Shown here: in pieces, positions 16,341 through 24,301 of the stretch
Layout: each line of letters opens with the position of its first letter
Numbering within the stretch: the first letter of the stretch is position 1
Assembly (NCBI RefSeq): GCF_030142075.1
Contig: NZ_CP126241.1
Location: forward strand, 2,852,001-2,916,000
DNA: 64,000 nt
Reading direction: 5' to 3'
DNA from: Arthrobacter sp. zg-Y20
GTDB lineage: Bacteria > Actinomycetota > Actinomycetes > Actinomycetales > Micrococcaceae
Made by a program: the position numbers and the translations under genes
Notes under the pieces: model-generated
The model's input: the letters and a program-made list of their open reading frames with translations, nothing else
What the model was told of the DNA's origin: nothing
Database searches by the model: none

Positions 16341-17894
16341 TTACGCAAGTTCCGCCGGAACCGGTTCAGCGACTCCCTTTCGCAGTGTTTCACCGCGGAA
16401 GAACCCCGGATTGGCCTTGTACATGATGAACATCAGCACCGCTCCGAGAAGGATTACGCCCATGCCCAGGACGAATACCAGCCCAACCCCGGCCACGGAG
16501 GACCCGGAGCCGTAGGAGGGGTCCATGGAGTCACTCGCGGTCTTGAAAAACATGACGAACAGGATCACTCCTCCCAGCAGCGGGGACAGGAATTTCAGCA
16601 GGAAGCTGCGCACCGAGCTGAAGGCCTCGGCGCGGAAGAACCAGACGCAGGCGAGCGCCGTGATGCCGTAGTAGAAGCAAATCATCAGGCCCAGGGCGGT
16701 GATGGTGTCCCATAGTGCGTTCTCGGAGACCACCCGCGTGAAGGCATAGAACCCTGCTGCTGCCAGCGCGGCCACCACGGTGGCATACCCCGGAGACTTG
16801 TGCGCCGGGCTGATCCTGGCGAACTTGCCGGGAAGCGCCCGGTAGTGCCCCATCGCGAGCAGCGTCCGGGCCGGTGAGACGAAGGTGGACTGCAGCGACG
16901 CAGCGGAGCTGCTGAGAATGGACAGGGACATCAATATGGCAAACGGCCCCATGACCGGACCGGCCAGGACGGCAAAGATGCTCTCTTGGTTGTCCGGATT
17001 GCCGGCCCCGAGTTCCCCCTCCCCCACCCCGGCGAAGGCAAGGGTTGCCAGGGCAACCATCATGTAGATCAGGACAATCACGAACACAGTCACGGTGGCT
17101 GCCCGCCCCGGGGTTTTGTCCGGGTTGCGGGTCTCCTCGTTCATGGTCAGCGTCACGTCCCAGCCCCAGTACACAAAGATGGACAGCGATACTCCGGCAG
17201 CGAATGCGGAAAAGGACTCCACGGCGAAGGGGTTGAACCAGTCGGCGGTGATGGCGGTGGCATCAAAGGCCGTTCCGTTAGCCACGTGGATGAACGCCGC
17301 CACGGAGAACCATCCCAGAACCAGCAACTGGAAACCCACCAGCACGTATTGGAAGGCCTTGGTGGTTTCGATCCCCCGGTAGGAGATCCAGCAGGCACCG
17401 GCAATAAACAGGCAGGTGGTGAGGATGTTCAGCGGCAGGTTGGTGGTCAGGTCCGCCAGGGAGTCGTTCCCCGTGACCTGTGCGACCAGCAAATAGAAGA
17501 AGTCCACCGCCACGGCCGCCAGGTTAGACAGCACAATGATCGTTGCTGCGATCAGACCCCAGCCGCCCATCCAGCCCACCCATGGCCCGAACGCCCGGGT
17601 GGCCCAGGTGAAGGACGTGCCTGAGTCCGGCATCGCGTTGTTTAATTCGCGGTAGCCCAAGGCCACCAGGATCATGGGGATGAACCCGACCAGGAAGACC
17701 GCAGGGAGCTGGACACCCACCTCGGACACCGTGGGGCCCAGGCCGGCGGTGAGCGTGTAGGCGGGGGCTATGCAAGAGATGCCGATGACGACGGCGCCCA
17801 GCAGGCCCACGGAGCCGGATTTCAAGCCCTTGCGGCTCAGTCCATTTCCGCCTTCGTCTCCGCGGGCGGGCACTACTGCACTGCTGGAGCTCAT
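16341..17894 (-). CDS. APC-family amino acid/polyamine permease
   Basis: A 517-residue permease with about 12 membrane segments. The GISCIAPAYTLTAGLGP entry near 38-54 and FVYWGWDVTLTMNEET near 235-250 are typical of APC transporters. It starts at 17894, overlapping the universal stress protein stop (ATGA, 17891-17894), and both follow putrescine oxidase. From that context I infer putrescine or another polyamine as substrate; amino acids remain possible. The N-terminal 25 residues are soluble. Confidence 0.83.
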   Translation of the reverse strand: MSSSSAVVPARGDEGGNGLSRKGLKSGSVGLLGAVVIGISCIAPAYTLTAGLGPTVSEVGVQLPAVFLVGFIPMILVALGYRELNNAMPDSGTSFTWATRAFGPWVGWMGGWGLIAATIIVLSNLAAVAVDFFYLLVAQVTGNDSLADLTTNLPLNILTTCLFIAGACWISYRGIETTKAFQYVLVGFQLLVLGWFSVAAFIHVANGTAFDATAITADWFNPFAVESFSAFAAGVSLSIFVYWGWDVTLTMNEETRNPDKTPGRAATVTVFVIVLIYMMVALATLAFAGVGEGELGAGNPDNQESIFAVLAGPVMGPFAILMSLSILSSSAASLQSTFVSPARTLLAMGHYRALPGKFARISPAHKSPGYATVVAALAAAGFYAFTRVVSENALWDTITALGLMICFYYGITALACVWFFRAEAFSSVRSFLLKFLSPLLGGVILFVMFFKTASDSMDPSYGSGSSVAGVGLVFVLGMGVILLGAVLMFIMYKANPGFFRGETLRKGVAEPVPAELA

Positions 17895-18787
17895 TGGATC
17901 TCCTCTGTTGTGTGTTGTGGACCGCCGGCAGGATGAGCCCCGTCGTCGCGGGGGATAACCACCATGGGTACGGGAAGGCTGCGAAGTACCTTGCTGGCCG
18001 TAGTGCCCAGGAACAGCCGGTGGTTCTGGGCCAGCCGGCTGGAGCCGATAAGCATGATTTCGCCCTTGTCGAAATCCAGTTCGTCAATAGCGTTTTCGAT
18101 GGTCCTCCCGTGGGCTACCACTGCGCTGACGGGACAGCGGCCGCCCGCGAGCGCTTCCGCTTTGGCCTGGGCGGCCTTGGCATGGCGGGACGCTTCCGCC
18201 ATGGCTTCGTCTTTCCCGGCCGGCGCGTCCAGCGCCACCAGTGACACCAGCCGCAGCGGCAGCGAACTGCGTGCGGCTGCCTCCACCGCGGCGTCGAGCA
18301 CGTCCTGCGCGCCGGGACGGCTGCCGATGCCGCAGGTGATCCGGGTCAGCGGCGCAGTGCGGCTGTACCCCTTCGGGGCCAACGCGACCGGTACGGAGGA
18401 AGCATGGAGGAGGGCATTCGCGACGCTGCCGACAGTGAAGCGCTGGAAGATGCTGTTGCCGGCGGCACCCACCACTATGAGTCCGGCATCGAGATCCTCC
18501 GCAGCGTCCATGAGGCCCTGAGCGTCAGAGTCAGCCCGCCGGATCTCTGCATCGGCGTGGACATCCGCAGGCACCAAACCCAGGGCCTCGGTGCGCCAGG
18601 CCTCCAGCTGCTCGTCGAGCAGGTCGGTGTAGCCGCGTTCCGGGGGATAGACGGCGGTGTAGGGCGAGGGTTCAGGAGCAACCAGAACCAGGTCCAGTCC
18701 GGCGTGCTGGGTTCGGGCCAGCACACCCGCGAGGTTCAGCGCATCCCGGCCCTGTTCATTGGCCGTGTATCCGACGACGTAGCGCAC
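17891..18787 (-). CDS. Universal stress protein, tandem UspA domains
   Basis: A 298-residue protein with two UspA folds (about 1-140 and 148-285). Nucleotide-binding glycine motifs are visible in both: VVGAAGNSIFQRFTVGSVAN in the first and IGSSRLAQNHRLFLGTTASK in the second. These fit ATP-binding USPs. It lies between the putrescine oxidase and permease genes, 13 bp after the former and overlapping the latter, so it is cotranscribed with polyamine uptake and oxidation. A regulatory or stress role tied to H2O2 and aldehyde from the oxidase is an inference. Confidence 0.85.
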   Translation of the reverse strand: MRYVVGYTANEQGRDALNLAGVLARTQHAGLDLVLVAPEPSPYTAVYPPERGYTDLLDEQLEAWRTEALGLVPADVHADAEIRRADSDAQGLMDAAEDLDAGLIVVGAAGNSIFQRFTVGSVANALLHASSVPVALAPKGYSRTAPLTRITCGIGSRPGAQDVLDAAVEAAARSSLPLRLVSLVALDAPAGKDEAMAEASRHAKAAQAKAEALAGGRCPVSAVVAHGRTIENAIDELDFDKGEIMLIGSSRLAQNHRLFLGTTASKVLRSLPVPMVVIPRDDGAHPAGGPQHTTEEIQ

Positions 18788-18800
18788 AGTGGTGCCCCTT

Positions 18801-20261
18801 TCAGCCTTGACCGTCTACGGCCAGGATTTTGTGTGCCGTTCCCTGGCCCATTCGCACCGCGCCGTCTACGTGCTGGTAGCCCTCGGCTGCGAGGTCGGAG
18901 CAGGACCAGTAGATGGGGCCCACCGGGGTGAGCTGGTCCTTCCCGTAGCGGTGAAGACCGCCCAAGTCGTAGCTGGCCGCGTAGGCGCCCCGTGTCCATT
19001 CCTCCGAGCCCCAGTCGGACTCGTAGTAGACCTCCGGCTCCAGTGCCTCCTCGCCCAGGAACGCGGCGATGGAGGAAAGAATCGCCCGGCGGCGGTCCTG
19101 GGCTGACAGTTCAAACATTCGGTCCGCCTTTTCATCGGAAACAAAACCGACGAGGGTGCCGCGCGGGTCCTGGTGGTTGGTGTTGTCGTAGACCTCCTGC
19201 ACCAGTTCGCCCGCTCCGAAGCAGGTGCCGGAGAGCCCTTTGTCCCGCCAGAACGGAGTGCGGTATACGGCGTGGACCTTGATGACCAGGCCCAGGGACT
19301 GGTGCTGGTGCATCTGGTGCTGCCGGCGCGGCAACGGCGGTTCAAAGGAGACCCGGGAATAGAGGTTCGGAGGCACGGCCATCACGGCATACCGGGCGTG
19401 GACGGTGACAGATTCGGCAACTGCTGTCACAGCCGTCGTGCGAATCGGGTCCGTAATCGCCGTCGTGCCCGTTTCGCCGTCCTGCATTGTGCCAGTTCCG
19501 CCCTCGTGCGCACCCCCGGCCGTGCCGCTGCTTTCACCGGGCCAGCGCAGGAAACGCACCGGGTTGGACAGGAACACGTCCCCGGCCAGGTCCTCTGCCA
19601 TCCGTTCGGATACCTGCTGCATACCTCCGGCGACGCGGCGGTCCAGGATGAAGTCCTCATCCACCAGGTTCGAGAAGGAACCGGCGGACGCTGCCATGAG
19701 TACTGCCTGCAGAGCGGAGAAAGCGTGGGCCGGTTTCGTCAGCATTCCCCCCGCTACGAACAACCCGATGTTGTTGCAGGCCTCTTCATCCGCGGACTGC
19801 GCCCGCAGCCAGTGGTGGAAGGAAACGGTGTCGAGTTCCCGTGCTCTGGGATGATTCCACGGTGCGGCGGGGTCGGTTTCCGCGGCCAGCGCATCCAGGA
19901 TCTCGATCAGGCGAAGCATTTCCTTTTCGGTCTGCTCTCCCACCGGAAACATATCCCCGGTGTAGGTGCGCCGGGTTCCGTCCGCCGAAATGTAGACCGA
20001 TTCGCCCTCGCGGTGGCGTTCAAAGGTTCCCAGGCCCAGCTCTTCCACCAGCGCGGACAGGGCGGTTTGGTCCGGGGAAATCCACTGGCCGCCGATTTCG
20101 AGCATCGCCCCGTCGATGGTGTCCGTCCAAGTCCGGCCGCCCACACGGTCACGCGCCTCAAGGACTGCCACACTGAGCCCGCCGGCCTTCAGGGCCCGGG
20201 CAGCGGACAGTCCGGACGGTCCGGCCCCAATGATCACAACGTCGCGTTCCAGCGTTTGCAC
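18801..20261 (-). CDS. puo: Flavin monoamine oxidase, probable putrescine oxidase
   Basis: Oxidises putrescine with O2 to 4-aminobutanal, ammonia and H2O2. The 486-residue protein begins QTLERDVVIIGAGPSGLSAA, closely like actinobacterial putrescine oxidases, with the FAD motif at 8-25, ARDRVGGRTW at about 40-49 and GGQWISP. The C-terminal FAD contact region is WSCSDLAAEGYQHVDGAVRMG. I choose the GTG at 20261, preceded by AAAGGAATCT; an upstream TTG is unlikely. A Gly/Thr-rich insertion near 265-290 is unusual. Neighbouring gabT and aminobutyraldehyde dehydrogenase genes fit the next steps. Other primary amines are possible substrates. Confidence 0.87.
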   Translation of the reverse strand: MQTLERDVVIIGAGPSGLSAARALKAGGLSVAVLEARDRVGGRTWTDTIDGAMLEIGGQWISPDQTALSALVEELGLGTFERHREGESVYISADGTRRTYTGDMFPVGEQTEKEMLRLIEILDALAAETDPAAPWNHPRARELDTVSFHHWLRAQSADEEACNNIGLFVAGGMLTKPAHAFSALQAVLMAASAGSFSNLVDEDFILDRRVAGGMQQVSERMAEDLAGDVFLSNPVRFLRWPGESSGTAGGAHEGGTGTMQDGETGTTAITDPIRTTAVTAVAESVTVHARYAVMAVPPNLYSRVSFEPPLPRRQHQMHQHQSLGLVIKVHAVYRTPFWRDKGLSGTCFGAGELVQEVYDNTNHQDPRGTLVGFVSDEKADRMFELSAQDRRRAILSSIAAFLGEEALEPEVYYESDWGSEEWTRGAYAASYDLGGLHRYGKDQLTPVGPIYWSCSDLAAEGYQHVDGAVRMGQGTAHKILAVDGQG

Positions 20262-20337
20262 AGATTCCTTTCCCTGCGGCCGGGAGCGGCCGCGTACCGT
20301 CGCGTGCAGCAACGGATGCGGAGCTGCACGGGTGCGG

Positions 20338-20358
20338 TAAATGAATGGTGTTCATTTA
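20338..20358. promoter_or_regulatory. Perfect palindromic operator candidate, TetR type
   Basis: TAAATGAA, 5-bp spacer TGGTG, TTCATTTA: 8-bp perfect arms. It lies between putrescine oxidase (start 20261) and the tetR gene, in an A/T-rich spot of otherwise GC-rich DNA, where it could control both. The form fits TetR-family sites and the neighbouring regulator is TetR-like. Confidence 0.6.
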
Positions 20359-20447
20359 TTGAGTGGAACTGTAGCGTCCGTCACACGGAAGGGGAAGAGG
20401 TTGTGTGAATATTAAGGGTCAGGGGTTTGCGGCTCAGCCGGTCGTCT

Positions 20448-20558
20448 GGCAGGCAGCGCAGCTAGTCCGGCAGGCAGGCAGCGCAGCTAGTCCGGCAGGC
20501 AGGCAGCGCAGCCAGTCTGGCAAGCAGGCAGGCAGGCAGGCAGGCAAGCAGGCAGGCA
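20448..20558. repeat. 25-bp minisatellite merging into a GGCA tetranucleotide tract
   Basis: Units at 20448-20468 (21 bp), 20469-20493 and 20494-20518 (25 bp, ending GCGCAGCTAGTCC) are followed by ten tetranucleotides, GGCA with two AGCA variants (20519-20558). It occupies the leader of the tetR gene. The whole 20262-20638 gap contains no other gene. Confidence 0.85.
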
Positions 20559-20638
20559 CAGTTGCATGCGGCATGGCAGTGCACGGCAAGAACATTGCAC
20601 GGCACTGCATTTCTTGGGGAAGGACGGAACGGGAGCGG

Positions 20639-21316
20639 ATGACAGGGCAGGTACCCGCACGGCGCGGAGCGGGACGTCCCGCCAACCGCGTGCTGACGCC
20701 CGGGAAAATTACAGCCGCGGCCTTGGCCGTCATCCGCGCCAAGGGCTATGACGGGCTGACAATGTCTGCCCTGGCCCGGCGCCTGAGTGTGGCTCCCTCG
20801 GCCCTGTACAACCATGTGGAATCCAAGGCTGAAGTCCTGCAGTGGATCCAGGACTACGTAATGTCGGGGGTGGACACATCCTGCTTCAGCGAGCTTCCCT
20901 GGGAGGAGGCGGTCCGGACCTGGGCACGTTCCTACCGCGATGTGTTCGCCCGGCACACACCGCTGATTCCGGTGATCGCCGTCCTGCAGGTCCGCGGCGC
21001 GCCCCGGACCCTGTCAATGTACGAAGTCGTCACCGAGGGTTTCCTCCGTGCGGGCTGGCCGCAGGAACACATCGTGCCCGCCATTGTGGCACTTGAGTCC
21101 TTTATCTACGGCTCGGCGTACGACGCCGTGGCGCCGCAGGACATCTTCGACACCGGTGCCCTCGCTCCGGACAGTCCGCTGTTCACGTCCGCGGTGCAGG
21201 AGCAGTTGGGCCGGAAAGAAGGCCGTGCCGCCGATACGGCGTTCGACGCCGGGCTGGATGCCCTGGTGACAGGGCTCAGCCGGCAGGCCGGTGTGGCCTG
21301 CCGGCAAGACCGCTAA
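20639..21316 (+). CDS. TetR-family regulator of the putrescine block
   Basis: A 225-residue repressor. The helix-turn-helix occupies about 20-65 (KITAAALAVIRAKGYDGLTM, then LARRLSVAPSALYNHV). The C-terminal ligand domain has the W-containing helices usual for the family. I place the start at the ATG at 20639. The frame stays open upstream to a GTG at 20405 through the repeat tract, but that part has no family sequence. It is divergent from putrescine oxidase, with a perfect palindrome between, and convergent with gabT, 4 bp apart. A polyamine or derived aldehyde is the likely inducer, by inference. Confidence 0.82.
   Translation: MTGQVPARRGAGRPANRVLTPGKITAAALAVIRAKGYDGLTMSALARRLSVAPSALYNHVESKAEVLQWIQDYVMSGVDTSCFSELPWEEAVRTWARSYRDVFARHTPLIPVIAVLQVRGAPRTLSMYEVVTEGFLRAGWPQEHIVPAIVALESFIYGSAYDAVAPQDIFDTGALAPDSPLFTSAVQEQLGRKEGRAADTAFDAGLDALVTGLSRQAGVACRQDR
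21279..21305. terminator. Hairpin within the tetR 3' end, serving the tetR/gabT convergence
   Basis: GCCGGCAGGCC pairs perfectly with GGCCTGCCGGC (11 bp) around GGTGT. It lies just before the tetR stop and 16 bp past the gabT stop on the other strand. Confidence 0.6.
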
Positions 21317-21320
21317 AGGG

Positions 21321-22676
21321 TCAACCTTGCGCGCGGACCGCTGCCTCCAGTACATCGAGGCCGTCAAGCAGCAGTTCGTCGCCGATGGTCAGCGGCGGCA
21401 GCAACCGGATGACGTTGCCGTAGGTACCGCAGGTCAGCACAATGACGCCCTCGCGCAGGCAGGCCGCAGCCACCGCTTTGGCGGCAGCGGCGTCGGGCTC
21501 CATGGTCCCCGGGATGACGAGCTCCACGGCAAGCATGGCCCCGCGGCCGCGCACGTCTCCGACCGCGCCGGACTCCGCGGCCAGCGCCCGCAGCCGGGGC
21601 AGCACCAGCTCCTCGATGTGCTTCGCCCGGCCGGCAAGGTCCTGGGCCACCATGGTGTCCATGGCGGCCAGCGCGGCGGCGCAGGCCACCGGATTGCCAC
21701 CGTACGTCCCGCCGAGGCCGCCGGGATGCACGGCGTCGAGCAGCTCCGCGCGGCCGGTCACGGCGGATAGCGGCATGCCGCCGGCAATGCCCTTGGCCAT
21801 GGTGATCAGATCCGGAACCACGCCCTCGTGCTGGACGGCGAACCACTCACCCGTCCGGCAGAAACCGGACTGCACCTCGTCGGCAATAAAGACCACGCCG
21901 TTGGCACGCGCCCACTCTGCCAGCCGGGGCAGGAAGCCTTCCGCCGGGACGATGAACCCGCCCTCGCCCTGGATCGGTTCAATCAGCAGGGCGGCGAGCT
22001 GGTCGGCGCCGATTTGCTTCTCGATGGCGAGGATCGCCCGGTCCGCGGCTTCGACGCCGGTGATGGCAGGGTTTTCCTCCCGGTACGGGTAGCTCATCGG
22101 CATCCGGTAAATTTCCGGGGCGAACGGACCGAAACCGGTTTTGTACGGCATGGCCTTCGCGGTCAGCCCCATGGTGAGGTTGGTGCGCCCGTGGTAGGCA
22201 TGGTCGAAGGCCACTACGGCGTTGCGTCCGGTGGCGGACCGGGCAATCTTCACCGCGTTCTCCACCGCTTCGGCACCCGAGTTGAACAGCACGGTGCGCT
22301 TTTCGAAGTCCCCAGGCGTCACTTCGGCCAGCCGTTCGGCTACGGCTACGTAGCCCTCGTACGGGGTGACCATAAAGCAGGTGTGCGTGAAGTGCGCGGC
22401 CTGCGCCTGCACGGCAGCGACGACGGCGGGATCGGACGCACCGACGCTGGTCACGGCAATGCCGGAACCGAGGTCGGTGAAGGCGTTGCCGTCCACGTCC
22501 AGGATGATCCCGCCGTCGGCGTCGGTTGCGTACACGGGGACGCTGGAGGCGACCCCCTTGGCCACCACTGCGGCACGGCGTGCCTCCAGGGCAGCGGACT
22601 TCGGGCCCGGGAAGGAACCGCTGATCCGGCGTTTCTGTTCCAGCCGGTAGCTGGGGGCGATGACGGAAGTGCTCAT
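21321..22676 (-). CDS. gabT: 4-aminobutyrate (GABA) aminotransferase
   Basis: PLP enzyme converting GABA and 2-oxoglutarate to succinate semialdehyde and glutamate. The 451-residue protein has the class III aminotransferase features: the phosphate-binding SGAEAVENAVKIAR (about 133-146), the ring-contact Asp266 in IADEVQSGF and Lys295 in ITMAKGIAGG. The ATG at 22676 has GAAAGG 7 nt upstream. The aminobutyraldehyde dehydrogenase ends 46 bp upstream, so the pair forms an operon for putrescine-derived GABA. No succinate semialdehyde dehydrogenase is in the window. Confidence 0.92.
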   Translation of the reverse strand: MSTSVIAPSYRLEQKRRISGSFPGPKSAALEARRAAVVAKGVASSVPVYATDADGGIILDVDGNAFTDLGSGIAVTSVGASDPAVVAAVQAQAAHFTHTCFMVTPYEGYVAVAERLAEVTPGDFEKRTVLFNSGAEAVENAVKIARSATGRNAVVAFDHAYHGRTNLTMGLTAKAMPYKTGFGPFAPEIYRMPMSYPYREENPAITGVEAADRAILAIEKQIGADQLAALLIEPIQGEGGFIVPAEGFLPRLAEWARANGVVFIADEVQSGFCRTGEWFAVQHEGVVPDLITMAKGIAGGMPLSAVTGRAELLDAVHPGGLGGTYGGNPVACAAALAAMDTMVAQDLAGRAKHIEELVLPRLRALAAESGAVGDVRGRGAMLAVELVIPGTMEPDAAAAKAVAAACLREGVIVLTCGTYGNVIRLLPPLTIGDELLLDGLDVLEAAVRAQG

Positions 22677-22722
22677 GATGCTGCCTTTCAAAAATGTGCC
22701 GTAGGGGTTGGAGACGCGGGAC

Positions 22723-24153
22723 TCAGGCGTCCAAGGCGGTCATCACGTGCTTGATCCGGGTGTAATCCTCCACCCCGTACATGGACAGGTCCTTGCCGTA
22801 GCCGGAGCTCTTGAAGCCGCCGTGCGGCATTTCGGCGGTGAGCAGGATGTGGGTGTTGATCCAGACCGCACCGAAGTCAAGGTCCCGGGACAGGCGCATG
22901 GCCCGGCCGTGGTTGGTGGTCCAGACGCTGGAGGCAAGCGCATATTCGACACCGTTGGCCATTTCCACGGCCTCGTCTTCGCTGCCGAACCGCTGCACGG
23001 TGATGACCGGGCCGAAGGTTTCCTTCTGCACAATGTCATCGTCCTGGCGGGCACCGCTGATAACAGTGGGCTCGAAGAAGAACCCCTTCGCCCCGGCCCG
23101 GCGTCCGCCGGTTTCCACCTTGCAGTGCGCCGGAAGCGCATCAATGACCGCGTTCACGGCGTTGAAGTGGTTGATGTTGTTCAGCGGCCCGAAATAGTTG
23201 TCTTCGTCGTTGTCGCTGCCGGTTTTCAACCCGCGGGCCGCTGCCACCAGCTTCTCCACCAGGGCGTCATGGGCGGAATCTTCCACGAGCACGCGAGTGA
23301 TGGCTGTGCAGTCCTGCCCGGCGTTGAAGAAGGCGAACTCGGCCACTGCCTGCGCGGTGCGGTCCAGGTCGGCGTCGGCGAAGACCACGGCCGGTGCCTT
23401 GCCGCCCAGTTCAAGGTGCGCGCGTTTCAGGCCCTTTGCCGCACCGGAGGCCACGGCAATGCCGGCCCGCACCGAGCCGGTGATGGAAACCAGGCCGGGT
23501 ACGGGGTGCTCGACCATCAGGGCGCCCGTTTCCCCGGTGCCCAGGACCACATTCAGCACCCCGGCAGGGAAGATGTCCTGCACCAGCCGGGCCAGGACCA
23601 GCGTGGATTCCGGCGTGGTGTCGGAGGGCTTGAGCACCACGGTGTTTCCGGCGGCCAGAGCGGGGCCGATCTTCCAGACGGCCATCAGCAGCGGATAGTT
23701 CCACGGGGCCACCTGTGCGACGACGCCGATGGGTTCACGCCGGACAAAGGAGGTGTGCCCCTCGAGGTATTCCCCGGCGGACTTGCCCTCCAGCAGCCGG
23801 GCGGCACCGGCGAAGAACCGGAGCTGGTCCGCCCCCACGGCCACTTCCTCCGCGGCAATCAGCGAGCGGACCTGCCCGGTGTTGCGGTGCTGGGCTTCCA
23901 CCAGCTCCTCGGAATTGGCTTCCAGGGCGTCGGCCAGGCGCAGCAACAGGAGCTGGCGCTCGCTGGGCGTGGTGCGCTTCCAGGTCCGGAACGCAGTTGC
24001 GGCGGCATTCATGGCGGCATCGACGTCGGCCTCCACCGACACCGGTGACACAGCCACCACCTCGCCGTTGGTGGGGTTCACGATGTCCAGCACCTCCGTT
24101 CCGCGGGAGGAGACGAATTCGCCGTTGATGAAGTTCTGCAGTATCTGCGCCAT
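22723..24153 (-). CDS. Gamma-aminobutyraldehyde dehydrogenase
   Basis: Oxidises 4-aminobutanal to GABA with NAD+, joining putrescine oxidase to GabT. The 476-residue ALDH has VWKIGPALAAGNTVVLKPS (159-177), Glu248 in LELGGKAPA and catalytic Cys282 in NAGQDCTAITR. The DCTA context and length fit the PatD/Prr-like group rather than succinate semialdehyde dehydrogenase. The ATG at 24153 follows AAAGGACC. It is divergent from the pucR-type regulator with 148 bp between, which should hold both promoters. Confidence 0.88.
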   Translation of the reverse strand: MAQILQNFINGEFVSSRGTEVLDIVNPTNGEVVAVSPVSVEADVDAAMNAAATAFRTWKRTTPSERQLLLLRLADALEANSEELVEAQHRNTGQVRSLIAAEEVAVGADQLRFFAGAARLLEGKSAGEYLEGHTSFVRREPIGVVAQVAPWNYPLLMAVWKIGPALAAGNTVVLKPSDTTPESTLVLARLVQDIFPAGVLNVVLGTGETGALMVEHPVPGLVSITGSVRAGIAVASGAAKGLKRAHLELGGKAPAVVFADADLDRTAQAVAEFAFFNAGQDCTAITRVLVEDSAHDALVEKLVAAARGLKTGSDNDEDNYFGPLNNINHFNAVNAVIDALPAHCKVETGGRRAGAKGFFFEPTVISGARQDDDIVQKETFGPVITVQRFGSEDEAVEMANGVEYALASSVWTTNHGRAMRLSRDLDFGAVWINTHILLTAEMPHGGFKSSGYGKDLSMYGVEDYTRIKHVMTALDA

Positions 24154-24301
24154 GCCGGGGTCCTTTCGGAAACGGGCCGGGCGTGCACCCGGGATACCCC
24201 AAACGTACTGTGCGGTCCGGATCACATCCAGAGCCATCCGCACAGACAGACTCCGGCGTAACGGTGCAGTTGCCCAACGGCTTCGCTCCTATAGTGGAGC
24301 C

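Noticed and set aside
16181-20558. CRISPR-like arrays at 16.2 kb and 20.5 kb
   Set aside because: The units are contiguous, 20-25 bp, with no unique spacers and no cas genes.
20405-20638. N-terminal extension of the TetR protein to a GTG at 20405
   Set aside because: It adds 78 residues of repeat-encoded sequence with no family match; the ATG at 20639 sits where TetR proteins begin. Kept only as a hypothesis in the findings.
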